From: Alishewanella jeotgali KCTC 22429
Lineage (GTDB): Bacteria > Pseudomonadota > Gammaproteobacteria > Enterobacterales > Alteromonadaceae
Assembly (NCBI RefSeq): GCF_000245735.1
Contig: NZ_AHTH01000022.1
Location: forward strand, 21,018 to 85,017
Direction of reading: 5' to 3'
Length of the DNA: 64,000 bases
Position 1 is the first letter of the stretch; each line of letters starts with the position of its first letter. Below, piece after piece: positions 27,434 through 37,826 of this stretch. Both the position numbers and the translations under genes were made by a program. Below the pieces are notes generated by a model. The model saw only the letters and a program-made list of their open reading frames with translations. It searched no databases and had not been told where the DNA came from.

Positions 27434-29335
27434 TTGCAGTTCCTAAGAAACTTATCGGTTAAACAGCAGCTTATTTTAAGTCTGGTGCTGGCAACCTTGC
27501 TGGCAACGGCCATCATGGGCACGCTCTCTTATCAACAGGCACGGCAGGTGGTGGTTTCAAGGATGCTACACCACGAAATGCCGGCGCTGGTTGAACAAGT
27601 TGGACAGCGGCTGGATGCGCAAATCCGGGAAATGACCACTGCGACTCAGCAACTGGCAGAAAACCCCTATCTTTTGGCATGGGCAGCGGAAGGTTTTCCG
27701 GCCGAAGGTGAAACTATGGTGCTGGCGCAAATTCGGGCTGTACGGCAGCAACTACAGTTAGATGCGGCGTCCTGGGCTGACCGGCAAAGTGGGCGTTACT
27801 GGAATCAGGACGGTTTTCTGCGGCAACTTAACCCAGAACAAGATGGCTGGTTTTTTGCGTTTCGCAACAGCGGGCAGGCGACTAATGTGAGTTTATATAC
27901 TGAGCCGGACGGCCGGGTACGAATGTTTGTTAATTTTCAGCAAACGCAGGGCCGTGGATTATCGGGCATTGCCGTCTCGCTACAACAGTTGGTGGAGTAT
28001 CTAAATGCTGTGCGGATTGCGGAGTCCGGTCTGGTGTTCCTGATTGATCAGGCAGGACAGATTATTTTGCATCCAGAGTCGATCAAACAACAGCAACCGT
28101 TAAGTCAATTATTAACACCGAAACTTAGCGCTCAGCTACTTGCTGCCGGCTCGAATAGTGTGGTTACTGACGAGGTGTTGCTGGTGAGCACGCCGGTCAG
28201 CAGCGCAGGCTGGCGGGTGGTGGCGCAGGTGCCGATTACCGAAGTGTTACAGCCTGTAGTAAGTATTCGCAATCAGGTGCTAGCTACCGGGTTGGCTCTC
28301 ACTTTGTTTGCTGCCTTTGTCGCTTGGTTGGTGGCGAAACGTTTAACCCGCCAGCTCCAGCAAGTTGGGCAATCGTTGCAGGATATTGGCCAGGGCGAAG
28401 GTGATTTACGGCAACGGTTACCGACTACTGGTGCCAGTGAGTTACAGCAAATTAGCCATGGTTTTAACAGCTTTGTCGCAAAGATTAGTCAACTGATTGC
28501 GGAACTACAGCAGCAAAATCAATCCTTATTACAATCGGCTGGCACTATCGCAACGACAGCTGAGAGCAATCAGGAACTGGCAGCAGAACAACGACAGCGA
28601 CTGAGCCGGATCGCGGCGGCTATTGAGCAGCTTGGCGCTACCATCGGTGAAGTTGCACAGCATGCAGCTCTGGCAGCTGATACTGCGAAAACCTCGCGTA
28701 AACAAGCCGATCAGGGATTACAGGTATTAACTGAAACTAACCAAACTGTTAGCCAATTGAATGCGGAAGTCGAGCATATTGCGCAAGTAGTAAGTACCCT
28801 GGCACAAAATAGTGACCAGATCGCTGAGGTGTTAACTGTAATCCGGGCGATTTCTGAGCAAACTAATTTATTGGCGTTAAATGCTGCGATAGAGGCGGCG
28901 CGAGCAGGTGAACAAGGCAGAGGATTTGCTGTAGTTGCTGATGAAGTCAGGCAATTAGCACAGCGCGCTGCAATGTCGACGGATCAGATCCAGAAGATGA
29001 ACGAGCAACTAGCTAGTCGGTCACGTCAGGCGGTTCAGGCTTCTGCTGATGGTCAACAGCGAGCCCGCCAGAGTGCAGCCGCCATGGCGACGGCCAGTCA
29101 GATGTTGCAGCAAGTGGTGGAGGGTATTCGTCATCTTGATCAGTTAAATCAGGACGTCGCCAGAGCAACGGATGAACAGGCTGCGGTAGTACAAGAGATT
29201 AGTCAGAGCGTCCATGATAGCAACCAGCTGATCGATCAGAGTGCCGTAGCCGCTTCCGATTTAGCCAGTTTCAGCAATGCGCTACAACAGTTATCGGCTA
29301 GTTTACATCAGCTGAGTGCCCGTTTTATTGTTTAA
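27434..29335 (+). CDS. Methyl-accepting chemotaxis protein
   Basis: A 633-residue chemoreceptor. TM1 lies at about 12-32. The periplasmic Cache-like sensor (about 33-275) is followed by TM2 ('[20 protein letters not shown]'), a HAMP domain, and a long cytoplasmic signalling domain whose hairpin tip is '[40 protein letters not shown]'. No C-terminal CheR-binding pentapeptide is visible. The start is TTG at 27434 with GGAG 7 nt upstream. The ligand is unknown. No che genes are nearby. Confidence 0.93.
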   Translation: MQFLRNLSVKQQLILSLVLATLLATAIMGTLSYQQARQVVVSRMLHHEMPALVEQVGQRLDAQIREMTTATQQLAENPYLLAWAAEGFPAEGETMVLAQIRAVRQQLQLDAASWADRQSGRYWNQDGFLRQLNPEQDGWFFAFRNSGQATNVSLYTEPDGRVRMFVNFQQTQGRGLSGIAVSLQQLVEYLNAVRIAESGLVFLIDQAGQIILHPESIKQQQPLSQLLTPKLSAQLLAAGSNSVVTDEVLLVSTPVSSAGWRVVAQVPITEVLQPVVSIRNQVLATGLALTLFAAFVAWLVAKRLTRQLQQVGQSLQDIGQGEGDLRQRLPTTGASELQQISHGFNSFVAKISQLIAELQQQNQSLLQSAGTIATTAESNQELAAEQRQRLSRIAAAIEQLGATIGEVAQHAALAADTAKTSRKQADQGLQVLTETNQTVSQLNAEVEHIAQVVSTLAQNSDQIAEVLTVIRAISEQTNLLALNAAIEAARAGEQGRGFAVVADEVRQLAQRAAMSTDQIQKMNEQLASRSRQAVQASADGQQRARQSAAAMATASQMLQQVVEGIRHLDQLNQDVARATDEQAAVVQEISQSVHDSNQLIDQSAVAASDLASFSNALQQLSASLHQLSARFIV

Positions 29336-29352
29336 CTAGAACTGAAGTTACA

Positions 29353-29371
29353 GCCGGGCACGGAGCCCGGC
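29353..29371. terminator. Hairpin terminator between chemoreceptor gene and argA
   Basis: A 7-bp GC stem (GCCGGGC / GCCCGGC) with an ACGGA loop, followed on the plus strand by ATCGACTTTT. It lies between convergent genes and fits a rho-independent terminator of the chemoreceptor gene. Confidence 0.6.
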
Positions 29372-29379
29372 ATCGACTT

Positions 29380-30699
29380 TTAAAGCTCCAACGCCAGGAT
29401 TTTCGAGCGGCGCTGATAGTTATACAGCTGCTTTTTCTGAGCCGGCAGATCATCGACGGTCACCAGTTCAAAGCCTTGCTCCAGAAACCAGTGAATACTG
29501 CGGGTGGTCAGGGCGAACAGCCGGCTGTATTTGCGTTGCCGGGCCTGCTGGATCACACTTTTTAGCAGGGTAGTACCACGATCGGCATCGCGGTAATCCG
29601 GGTGTACCGCCAAACAGGCAAATTCGCCAACATTCTCTTCCGGAAACGGATAGAGCGCGGCACAACCTATCACCAGACCATCGCGTTCAATCAGCGTAAA
29701 GTAGTCGATTTCCATTTCCAGTTGTTCGCGCGAGCGGCGTACCAACAAGCCTTGCTGCTCCAGCGGCCGGATCAGATCCAAAATACCGCCGATATCGCTG
29801 ATCACCGCACGGCGCAATTTTTCTGCCGCCTCGGTCACAATTTGGGTACCGATACCGTCGCGTGAGAACAACTCCTGTAACAGCGAGCCATCTTCACTGT
29901 AACTCACCAGGTGACAACGTGGCACGCCGGAACGACAAGCCGTTACTGCAGCCCGTAAGAAGGCCGCTGTACCAATACAGTGATCGTCCTGTTGCTCCAT
30001 TTCATACAGAATGGTTTCTGCCATATTTGGCATTAATTCTGCGGTGATATCCCCATTTTCGCCGACGATGCCGCCCACTTCGTTAAAGCCAATCATCTTA
30101 TCGGCTTTCAGCCGGATCGCGACCTGGGTGGCAATTTCTTCGGCGGTTAAATTAAAACTCTCACCGGTGACGGAGGCAGCGATCGGCCCCATCAGCACTA
30201 TGCCGTTATTATCAAGCTGTCGGCGGATACCGGCGGTATCGATACGGCGCACCTTACCGCTGTGATAATAATCGATACCTTCATCAACACCGAGCGGCTG
30301 GGCGATAACAAAGTTACCGCTGACTACGTTAATTTGTGCGCCCTGCATCGGGGTATTGCTTAAACTCATCGATAAGCGGGCGGTAATATCCAGCTGTAAC
30401 GCACCGGCAACCTGTTTAATCAAGCGGAAGGAGTCATCGTCAGTGACCCGGATCCGGTTATGGTATTGAGGCTCCAACCCGGCGTTAAGCAGCGCCTGGT
30501 TGATTTGCGGCCGGGCGCCATATACCAGCACGACTTTAATCCCCAAGCTATTTAGCAGGGCAACATCGTTAATAATGCTGCGAATGCCGGGTTGCATAAT
30601 GGCTTCGCCACCCAGCATCACCACAAAGGTTTTGCCACGGTGGGCGTTGACATAGGGGGCTGACTGGCGGAAACCGCTGACGAGTTCAGTTGTACGCAC
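29380..30699 (-). CDS. argA: N-acetylglutamate synthase
   Basis: A protein of about 439 residues that acetylates glutamate, the first step of arginine synthesis. The N-terminal amino-acid-kinase-like domain shows '[30 protein letters not shown]' and '[14 protein letters not shown]'. The C-terminal GNAT domain shows '[26 protein letters not shown]'. GTG at 30699 makes the N terminus line up with E. coli ArgA (443 residues). The frame stays open to an ATG at 30798 with no family similarity in those 33 codons, so that extension is less likely. Confidence 0.92.
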   Translation of the reverse strand: MRTTELVSGFRQSAPYVNAHRGKTFVVMLGGEAIMQPGIRSIINDVALLNSLGIKVVLVYGARPQINQALLNAGLEPQYHNRIRVTDDDSFRLIKQVAGALQLDITARLSMSLSNTPMQGAQINVVSGNFVIAQPLGVDEGIDYYHSGKVRRIDTAGIRRQLDNNGIVLMGPIAASVTGESFNLTAEEIATQVAIRLKADKMIGFNEVGGIVGENGDITAELMPNMAETILYEMEQQDDHCIGTAAFLRAAVTACRSGVPRCHLVSYSEDGSLLQELFSRDGIGTQIVTEAAEKLRRAVISDIGGILDLIRPLEQQGLLVRRSREQLEMEIDYFTLIERDGLVIGCAALYPFPEENVGEFACLAVHPDYRDADRGTTLLKSVIQQARQRKYSRLFALTTRSIHWFLEQGFELVTVDDLPAQKKQLYNYQRRSKILALEL

Positions 30700-30841
30700 G
30701 GGCGAATATTTTCCTTGCACGGTATACAGATAAGATAAGTCTGGCAGCATTCCGGGAAAACTGCCAGACCAGCACAAAAAGTTGCGCAATTTTAGCAATA
30801 AAGTGGTTTTATATCCAATATTGCTGCATAAATATTCCTGT

Positions 30842-31993
30842 TTAATCCAGAATAATATGCGGTAAGAAACGTGAACTGTCTTTGGTGATCAGGCTGTTAT
30901 CTTCGCGAATGCCGATACCTGCCGCCAGATCACCGACCACCCAGCTGCCAATCAGTGTATAGCTGTCACCAAAGCGTGGCAGCGGCGCAAAGGCTTGCCG
31001 AATATAGCCGCTGTCGGTATAAGGGCCGCCCTGCTGTAACCGTTCTCCTTGTGGGGTAACCAACTCAACATTGGCGCCCTCCCGCGAGAACAGGGGTTTG
31101 CGAACCCAGCCCGGACTCAGTGGTGTTTTGCCATCATCAAAAAAGGCGGGTAGCAGATTCGGATGGCCCTGATACTTTTGCCACAATAACGGCAGAATCC
31201 CTTTATTGGAGAGCAGTAACTTCCATAACGGCTCTAAAAAGCGGGTGTCGGAGCTTAAAATGGTGCTGGCGAATTCTTCCTGCAGCATAAACTCCCACGG
31301 ATAGAGTTTAAACAGACCCAGGATCGGATAGCCTTCCAGATCGACCAACTGGCCGTCGATATCACCAATCTGCTCCAGCTGGATATAGCGGCTGTCCAGG
31401 CCACTTTGCAGCGCAATATCCATCAGATAATCAACAGTGCCCTTGTCTTCCTGACTTTCGGTGACGCTACTGAAATAGAAAGGACGCGGCAAAGGCAGCT
31501 CGGCAAAGGCCTGCTCCAGCTTATCCTGCAGCGAGTTAAACTGATCGGCGCCCTCAGGCAACACACCACGCATTTGCTGATCTTCCAGCCATACCCACTG
31601 AAAAAAACCGGTTTCGTATAATGAGGTTGGCGTATCGTAGTTCAGCTCCAGCAATTTCGCCGGGCCCTTGCCGTCATAGGCAAAATCCATCCGGCCATAC
31701 AGGTGCGGCTCGGCACGCTGCCAGCTCTCTTTCACCGCGTCCCAGAACTGCTCCGGGATCCCGAGTTGGCTAAGCTGCTGTTCACTGCGTAGGATATCCG
31801 GGATCAGATCCAAGGCCATCTGATGCAGCTGTTCAGTCGGCGCTTCCAGATCATCTTCAATCTGCGCCAGACTAAACTGATAATAAGCCGACTCATCCCA
31901 GTAAGGCTCGTTATCAATGGTATGAAACTGAAAGCCAACACTTTCAGCAAAAGCCTGCCAGCCCGGGCGGGGTGCGATCGGAACCTTTTTCAT
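30842..31993 (-). CDS. Glutathionylspermidine synthase-like ATP-grasp protein (YgiC/YjfC)
   Basis: A 383-residue ATP-grasp enzyme of the glutathionylspermidine synthetase C-terminal-like family. Visible blocks are '[34 protein letters not shown]', '[11 protein letters not shown]', and '[14 protein letters not shown]' near the nucleotide site. It has no amidase domain, so it matches E. coli YgiC/YjfC rather than Gsp. It is 3 nt from the DUF1190 gene and in one operon with DUF350. The natural ligase substrate of this subgroup is not established. Confidence 0.9.
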   Translation of the reverse strand: MKKVPIAPRPGWQAFAESVGFQFHTIDNEPYWDESAYYQFSLAQIEDDLEAPTEQLHQMALDLIPDILRSEQQLSQLGIPEQFWDAVKESWQRAEPHLYGRMDFAYDGKGPAKLLELNYDTPTSLYETGFFQWVWLEDQQMRGVLPEGADQFNSLQDKLEQAFAELPLPRPFYFSSVTESQEDKGTVDYLMDIALQSGLDSRYIQLEQIGDIDGQLVDLEGYPILGLFKLYPWEFMLQEEFASTILSSDTRFLEPLWKLLLSNKGILPLLWQKYQGHPNLLPAFFDDGKTPLSPGWVRKPLFSREGANVELVTPQGERLQQGGPYTDSGYIRQAFAPLPRFGDSYTLIGSWVVGDLAAGIGIREDNSLITKDSSRFLPHIILD

Positions 31994-31996
31994 TGT

Positions 31997-32614
31997 TTAG
32001 CCGCCATAGGTGGTTTGCCGCGGCGCAGCTGCTGCGCGTTGCTGTGCCTGAGCACCAAAGCCACCACGACGGGCCAGGGTGGCAGGTTTGGGTTGTACTG
32101 CCGAAGGCCTGACCTGAGTTGGGCCTGGCTGACTGGCCACCGGTGTATTGCCGGCAGTGCGGAAAGTACTTTGATCATCCCGGGCTTTGTACAGAGGTTG
32201 GTTTGGTACCGTATTACGGCCACCGGCTGCGGCTGCACTTTGTTGCTGCTGTGGTGCCATACCGCCACGGTTTAGCATCTGTCCGGCTAAAAAGCCCATC
32301 ATCATCGGCATAAAAAAGCTGCCCTGGGCATGCTGCTCGGGCGCGGTTTCACAGCGACCTACGCCAAAGTCCGCTTCACATTCCTGCTTATTGGCATACT
32401 TAGGTGCTACCTGTGGGTGTAATGCCTGGGCTTCGGCAAAGGCTGCCTGGCACTGAGCCGGCGGATTATAGAAGGCCGCACATTCATCCGGGGTATTAAA
32501 TACCTGGGCTTCGACCGCTTGTTCGCTGCCACAGCCCTGCAACACCAGGGTTGCGGCCGGCACCATAAAGATCAGCGCCGCTTTGCGGCTGCGCTTAAAA
32601 ACTTTTTTCTGCAT
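31997..32614 (-). CDS. DUF1190 (YgiB/YjfM-like) lipoprotein
   Basis: A 205-residue secreted protein. The N terminus 'KRSRKAALIFMVPAATLVLQGCG' gives a Lys/Arg-rich start and lipobox-like LQGC. The conserved DUF1190 cysteine pattern follows ('FNTPDECAAFYNPPAQCQAAF', 'YANKQECEADFGVGRCE'). The rest is a low-complexity Gln/Ala/Gly/Pro tail. It is the middle gene of the DUF350-DUF1190-ATP-grasp operon, an arrangement known from ygiB/ygiC and yjfLMC. A surface role is inferred; no enzymatic motif is visible. Confidence 0.87.
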   Translation of the reverse strand: MQKKVFKRSRKAALIFMVPAATLVLQGCGSEQAVEAQVFNTPDECAAFYNPPAQCQAAFAEAQALHPQVAPKYANKQECEADFGVGRCETAPEQHAQGSFFMPMMMGFLAGQMLNRGGMAPQQQQSAAAAGGRNTVPNQPLYKARDDQSTFRTAGNTPVASQPGPTQVRPSAVQPKPATLARRGGFGAQAQQRAAAAPRQTTYGG

Positions 32615-32636
32615 CTCAGGCTCCTTAAATAATGCG

Positions 32637-33050
32637 TTAGTAGGTCATACAGGCTGCATTGAGCATACCAACACTGATTGAGCAGCCAGCGGAGAAAATA
32701 CCGGCGGCGATATCACCCTGAGTGATACGTTGTGACAGGTTTCTCAGGGCCAATTGGCTGACAAAAAAGGTCAGCACTTGCACCAGCAGGGCAACCAGAC
32801 CCCAGATAGCGCAATCGAGTAACGACATGGAATGGGTAATGGCACTGGACAACGGCAGCGCAAAGCCAATCAGGGCTCCGGCAAAGGCGACGGCTGCAGC
32901 CGGATTATTGTCGCGGATCAGGCCAAATTCGTCATGGGGTGTTACCCAGCTGTACAGCCGGACAAAGACCAGCACTGACACCACAGCCAGGGCAAAGTAA
33001 GCCAGAAAAGACGGTAAGCCCGCCAGTGAAGTTAAAGCGGTATCAAGCAT
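32637..33050 (-). CDS. DUF350 membrane protein (YjfL-like)
   Basis: A 137-residue inner-membrane protein with about four hydrophobic segments ('FLAYFALAVVSVLVFVRLYSWV', 'AAVAFAGALIGFALPLSSAI', 'LLDCAIWGLVALLVQVLTFFVS', 'IAAGIFSAGCSISVGML') and the DUF350 motif 'NPAAAVAFAGALIGFALPL'. ATG at 33050 has AGGAG 8 nt upstream and gives the usual family length; the open frame upstream to 33137 lacks support. It is first in the operon with DUF1190 and the ATP-grasp gene. Confidence 0.88.
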   Translation of the reverse strand: MLDTALTSLAGLPSFLAYFALAVVSVLVFVRLYSWVTPHDEFGLIRDNNPAAAVAFAGALIGFALPLSSAITHSMSLLDCAIWGLVALLVQVLTFFVSQLALRNLSQRITQGDIAAGIFSAGCSISVGMLNAACMTY

Positions 33051-33248
33051 GATAAAACTCCTGCAATAAGAACTGTGTTGATCCTGCGAAAAATTGCTGC
33101 CAATTACAAGAAAAACCGTACCTACTGGCGGCAGCACAGGTTACGACCGGCATTTATCGCATCTGGCGGGGCTCATATCCTGTTTCGGCAGCGGTAGCAG
33201 AGCAGATTTTCTACACTCGCCACGATAAAACATAATAAGGAACTTTGT

Positions 33249-35306
33249 ATGACAAAACTTTCCGCGTTAGCACTTGGGGTGGCTTTGGCTCTGGGCATTG
33301 CAGGTTGCAGCAGTCAGCCGGCCTCAGAACAAACTCAGCTCACTCAGGCTGACAGCCAGCGTGCTGGCTTTGAGCTGAACAACTTTGATAAGAGTGTTGC
33401 GCCGCAGCAAGACTTTTTTCGATTTGTAAACGGTAACTGGCTGGGTAACACTGAGATCCCGGCTGATAAGGCGCGCTGGGGCAGTTTTGACGAGCTGCGT
33501 GAAAACGCCGAAAAGCAAGTGCTGGAAATTATTCAGGAGCTGGCAGCCACTGAGCATCCGAAAAACTCTGACGCCCAGAAAATGGCCGATCTCTACAAGT
33601 CATTTTTAAACGAGCCGCTGATTAATACACTGGGCCTGAATCCACTGCGTGGCGATATCGCCCGCATCGAACAGGTTCGCAACCATCAACAGCTGGCTGT
33701 GCTATGGGGCGAATTACAGCGCTACCGCTATGGCACCCCGATTGCTGTGTTTGTCGGTCAGGATCAGCGGCAGTCAGACCAATATATTACCGGAGCCAGC
33801 CAGGGCGGCTTGGGTTTACCGGATCGCGATTATTACCTGAAAGATGACGAACGTTCGCTGCAGTTACTTGGTCAATACCGTGACTTTATCGCCAAATTAT
33901 GGCAACTGGCCGGCTGGGAGCAGCCGGAGCAAGCGGCTGAACAGGTGATTGCGCTGGAAACCCAACTGGCCAAGGTGCAGTGGAGCCGGATCCAGAACCG
34001 GGATCGTAACGCCACCTACAACAAGCTCAGTGTTGCTGAGCTGGGTAAACTGGCGCCGGGTTTTGACTGGCCGGCGTTTTTACAAGCTGCCGAGCTCGGT
34101 CAGGTGCAGGAACTGGTGATCCGTCAGCCATCATACTTTACGGATTTTGCCAAGCTGCAGGCGCAGTTACCGGTAAGCCAGTGGCAAACGTATCTGAAAT
34201 TTCACCTGCTGCGTGCCAATGCCGCTAATCTGAGCGAGCCCTTTGTCCAGGCCAGTTTTGATTTCTACGGCAAAACCTTAAGCGGCTTGCAGGAGCAGCG
34301 CAGCCGGGAAAAACGCGCCGTCAGTCTGGTCGATAGCAACCTCGGTTTTATGGTCGGCAAAGAATATGTCGCCCGGCATTTCAAACCCGAAGCCAAGGCA
34401 CGGATGGATGAAATGATTGAAAATCTGCGTGTCGCCTTTAAAGAAGCCATTAACGAACTGGAATGGATGAGCGAGGCGACCAAGGTCGAAGCTCAGGCCA
34501 AGCTGGCGAAGTTTAATACCAAAATCGGCTACCCGGATGTCTGGCGTGACTACGACTGTTTAACCATTGATGCCAACGATTTAATCGGTAACCTGCGCCG
34601 CAGCAGCGAGTGCGAGTATCAGCGGATGGTTAACCGTTTAGGTCAGCCGGTAAACCGTGATGAATGGGGGATGACACCGCAGACGGTGAATGCCTACTAC
34701 AGCTCGACGATGAACGAAATTGTGTTCCCGGCCGCGATCCTGCAGCCGCCGTTCTTTAACGTCGATGCCGATGATGCGGTGAACTACGGCGCTATCGGTG
34801 GCGTCATTGGCCATGAATTTACCCATGGCTTTGATGATCAGGGCCGGCGCTCTGACGGTGATGGTAACCTGCGCGACTGGTGGACGCCGGAAGATGAGCG
34901 GCAGTTCCGCGAGCGCGCACAGCGTATGATCGATCAATACAATGCCTTTAATCCGATCGATAACCTGCATCTGCAGGGCGCTTTGGGTCTGGGTGAAAAT
35001 ATTGCCGATCTGGGTGGTTTAACAGTGGCGTTCCGTGCCTATCAGAACGCGATTAAAGATCAACCGCGGCAGACTATCGCCGGCTTTACCCCGGAGCAGC
35101 GTTTCTTTATCGGCTGGGCTCAGGTTTGGCGTATTAAGTTCCGTGATGAAGCTCTGCGTCAGCAAGTGATTACCGGGCCGCACTCACCGGGCATGTACCG
35201 GGTACTGGGGGTGTTGTCGAATATGCCAGAGTTTTATGAAGCCTTTGATGTTAAAGAGGGTGATGGCATGTACCGCAGCGAAGATGTGCGGGTGAAGATC
35301 TGGTAA
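33249..35306 (+). CDS. pepO: M13-family metallopeptidase (PepO/neprilysin-like) lipoprotein
   Basis: A 685-residue peptidase. The signal peptide ends in lipobox IAGC (Cys about 19), so it is a lipoprotein in the periplasm or outer membrane. The N-terminal M13 domain contains 'FFRFVNGNWL'. The catalytic zinc motif is HEFTH (H522, E523, H526), with the third ligand in 'ENIADLGG' (E583). The C-terminal substrate-binding part ends 'YRSEDVRVKIW'. Length is normal. Thirty-four nt after its stop an IS element begins, and its native downstream region, including any terminator, appears to have been deleted. Confidence 0.95.
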   Translation: MTKLSALALGVALALGIAGCSSQPASEQTQLTQADSQRAGFELNNFDKSVAPQQDFFRFVNGNWLGNTEIPADKARWGSFDELRENAEKQVLEIIQELAATEHPKNSDAQKMADLYKSFLNEPLINTLGLNPLRGDIARIEQVRNHQQLAVLWGELQRYRYGTPIAVFVGQDQRQSDQYITGASQGGLGLPDRDYYLKDDERSLQLLGQYRDFIAKLWQLAGWEQPEQAAEQVIALETQLAKVQWSRIQNRDRNATYNKLSVAELGKLAPGFDWPAFLQAAELGQVQELVIRQPSYFTDFAKLQAQLPVSQWQTYLKFHLLRANAANLSEPFVQASFDFYGKTLSGLQEQRSREKRAVSLVDSNLGFMVGKEYVARHFKPEAKARMDEMIENLRVAFKEAINELEWMSEATKVEAQAKLAKFNTKIGYPDVWRDYDCLTIDANDLIGNLRRSSECEYQRMVNRLGQPVNRDEWGMTPQTVNAYYSSTMNEIVFPAAILQPPFFNVDADDAVNYGAIGGVIGHEFTHGFDDQGRRSDGDGNLRDWWTPEDERQFRERAQRMIDQYNAFNPIDNLHLQGALGLGENIADLGGLTVAFRAYQNAIKDQPRQTIAGFTPEQRFFIGWAQVWRIKFRDEALRQQVITGPHSPGMYRVLGVLSNMPEFYEAFDVKEGDGMYRSEDVRVKIW

Positions 35307-35340
35307 GGTCACGTAACAACGCAAACCCCGGCAGTTGACC

Positions 35341-36822
35341 CTGTCTCTTATACACAAATCCCCCGGTTTTTACTGGGGGATTTTTTGAACTCTCCGCACG
35401 CTTTCCGATCAGATCTTTCACTTAATCTAAAGGTGAATACTGATGAACAATGCACAATGGGCAAAAAGTACTTTTGGTCAGGCCGACTTAGGGGATCCCC
35501 GCCGAACCACACGTCTGGTAAAGTTAGCGGAAACCTTAGCAAACGATCCAGGAAAGCCATTCGTGTCTATTACACAATCCCCCGCCGATATGGAAGGCGC
35601 TTATCGTTTTATCCGTAATGAGCACGTCAATGCTGACGCGATAGCAAAAGCAGGCTATCTGGTCACAGCAGCGCAAGCCGCCAAACATAATTTATTACCT
35701 GGCTTTAGAGGATACCACTGCCATCACTTACAGCCATCGTTCCGTGCGAGATGAGCTTGGTCATGTCAATCAAGGAAATAACTATCGGGGCATACTTGCG
35801 CACAGCGTTTTGTTATTCGCTCCTGAGCAACAAGAGCTTGTTGGATTAATTGAACAATCCCGCTGGACACGGGATATCAGCACGCGCGGAAAGAAACATG
35901 TGCGAACACAAACACCTTATGAAGAGAAAGAAAGCTTCAAGTGGCAGTCTGCTTCGGTCAATCTATCGGCACGATTAGGCGCTAAAATGGCCGATGTGAT
36001 ATCCGTCTGCGACCGCGAAGCTGATATCTATGAGTACTTGCAGTATAAGCTCTCAAAGCAACATCGCTTCGTGGTTCGTTCCATGCAGAGTCGCCATATT
36101 GAGCAGTCTGAACAGAAGCTCTACGACTATGCTGCAGGTCTTGAAAGCGCCGGACAAAAGCAAATCCATATAGCGCAAAAAGGTGGACGTAAAGCACGTA
36201 CAGCAACAGTAGACATTGTCTTTGCGCCAGTCACGTTGCAAGTGCCGGCAAATAAGCGTGGCGAATCACTATCGCTTTATTATGTCGGGTGCGAAGAGCG
36301 AGCCGATGACAAAAACGCGTTAAATTGGCATTTGCTGACTACCGAACCAGTCCAGAGCAAAGCAGATGCACTGAACATCATCCGTTATTACGAGCATCGC
36401 TGGTTAGTAGAAGAATATCACAAAGCCTGGAAAACGGATGGTACAGATATTGAGAATGCCCGCTTACAAAGTAAAGATAACATTGAGCGGCTTGTGACCA
36501 TCAGCGCCTTTATTGCTGTAAGAATAGTGCAGCTGAAGTTTGCGCGCGAACAACCAGACGAGATAAGTTGTGAACAGGTGCTGTCGCCAAAAGCCTGGAA
36601 ATTGTTATGGATAAAACGGGTCAGCAGGACCTTACCTGACACCGTCCCCTCGATGAAGTGGGCTTATACCGAGCTTGCAAAGCTCGGTGGGTGGAAAGAT
36701 ACAAAACAAACCGGCAAGGCCTCGGTCAAGGTATTGTGGCAAGGATGGTTCAAACTACAAACCATCCTTGAAGGTTATGACCTAGCAAAGTCTCTTGAGG
36801 CTGACTTGTGATCAAGAGACAG
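35341..36822 (+). mobile_element. Tn5/IS50-like IS4-group element, 1482 bp
   Basis: Both ends are recognisable. The left end reads CTGTCTCTTATACACAAAT, and the reverse complement of the right end reads CTGTCTCTTGATCACAAGT: 19-bp inverted repeats matching at 15 positions and very close to IS50 outside and inside ends. The flanking 9 bases differ (CAGTTGACC on the left, GCAATAGCC on the right), so the expected 9-bp target duplication is absent. It contains one transposase gene that is frameshifted. The adjacent repair gene is truncated exactly at the right end, which suggests an IS-linked deletion. Confidence 0.9.
35443..36811 (+). pseudogene. Frameshifted Tn5-like (IS4-group) transposase
   Basis: The first part (35443-35754 frame) begins 'MNNAQWAKSTFGQADLGDPRRTTRLVKLAETL' and matches the Tn5 transposase N terminus. 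The second part (35744-36811 frame) continues with 'RDELGHVNQGNNYRGILAHSVLL', 'SVCDREADIYEYL' (second catalytic Asp) and 'HRWLVEEYHKAWKT' (YREK with the catalytic Glu). The switch lies near 35700, just before 'LEDTTAITYSHRS', the block with the first catalytic Asp. The length of 1369 nt is one more than a multiple of three, consistent with a single inserted base. Removing it would give 455 residues. It is likely inactive. Confidence 0.88.
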
Positions 36823-37728
36823 GCAATAGCCGGGTAGCCGGGCCAACTGCGGGGCCAGATGCTGCTCGACCTGATTAATGTCCACATCCAGATCGAACAA
36901 GCGACGGATCTGTTGCAATACGGCCGGCAATACCGGCCAGTGATCCAGCTCCAGCTGCAGCCGAAAGCGGTGTAAATCGGGCTGATGATATAGCGTAAAA
37001 TGGCCCTGAGCCTGCCGCAAAGTAAAGGTTCTGCCGTAATAATCATTGCCGGCCCACTCCAACCCCGATAATAACCGTGCCTGCAGAAATTGCCGTAACT
37101 GCTGCCAGGCAAAAAGCGGACGATAGGCTAAAAACAAGCTAATTCCGGCTGCGGCGGGCAGCTCGCGCTTGCGAATTTCACCGGGGCTGAGTTTCAGGAC
37201 CTGTTTACACTGCGCATTAAAACTGCGGATACTCTGAAAACCACTAGCCAGCGCCACTTCAGTCACTGGCAGGGCGGTACTTTGCAGCAGTTGTTTCGCC
37301 AGCAGCAGTTGCTGTAATAACGCATAACGCTTGGGTGACAGCCCCAACTGGCGGTTAAACAGTTGTCGTAAGTAACGCTCGGAAACACCCAATCGCGCGG
37401 CCAGTGCCGGCATCGCGCCCTGCTGCAAGGCGCCTTCGTCAATCAAGCGCAGTGCCCGCGTCAGGGTGCTGTTTGTGCCACGCCAGGCCGCGGATCCGGG
37501 AGCGCTGTCTGGCCGGCAACGCAAGCAGGGACGAAAACCGGCAGCAAGCGCCGCCACGGCAGAGGGATAATACCGGACATGCTGCTCTTTGGGTGCCGGC
37601 GCCGGACAAATATTGCGACAAAAGATCCCGGTACTGGTTACCGCGACAAAGAAGCGGCCATCAAAGCGCGCATCGCGTGCTAAGCGGGCCTGCTGGAAAA
37701 TTTGCAACTCTGTCTCAGAAAAAACCAT
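36823..37728 (-). pseudogene. Ada/AlkA-type DNA repair regulator, 3'-truncated by the IS element
   Basis: The retained part holds an Ada metal-binding domain ('FVAVTSTGIFCRNICPAPAPKEQHV...CLRCRPD', four cysteines), an AraC-type DNA-binding domain ('ALAARLGVSERYLRQLFNRQLGLSPKRY...VALASGFQSIRSFN') and the AlkA N-terminal domain ('FLAYRPLFAWQQLRQFLQARLLSGLEW'). The sequence stops being native at 36823. The frame then reads 16 residues into the IS and ends at 36775. The HhH-GPD 3-methyladenine glycosylase domain is completely missing. ATG at 37728 follows GGAG at 6 nt. It may still be made as a regulator without glycosylase. Confidence 0.88.
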
Positions 37729-37826
37729 AACCGGCTCCGGTAACGAATTGGCCTCAGTATAACCAGAAGCGGCCAAATAACTGGCAGTTTTCGGCACTGA
37801 TTAGCTAGCGCGCAATAGCAAGCAAC

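Noticed and set aside
30700..30798. 33-codon N-terminal extension of ArgA
   Set aside because: It does not align with ArgA N termini; the GTG at 30699 does. Kept as a possibility only.
35332..36831. 9-bp target-site duplication for the Tn5-like element
   Set aside because: The left flank CAGTTGACC and right flank GCAATAGCC do not match, so simple transposition is not supported.
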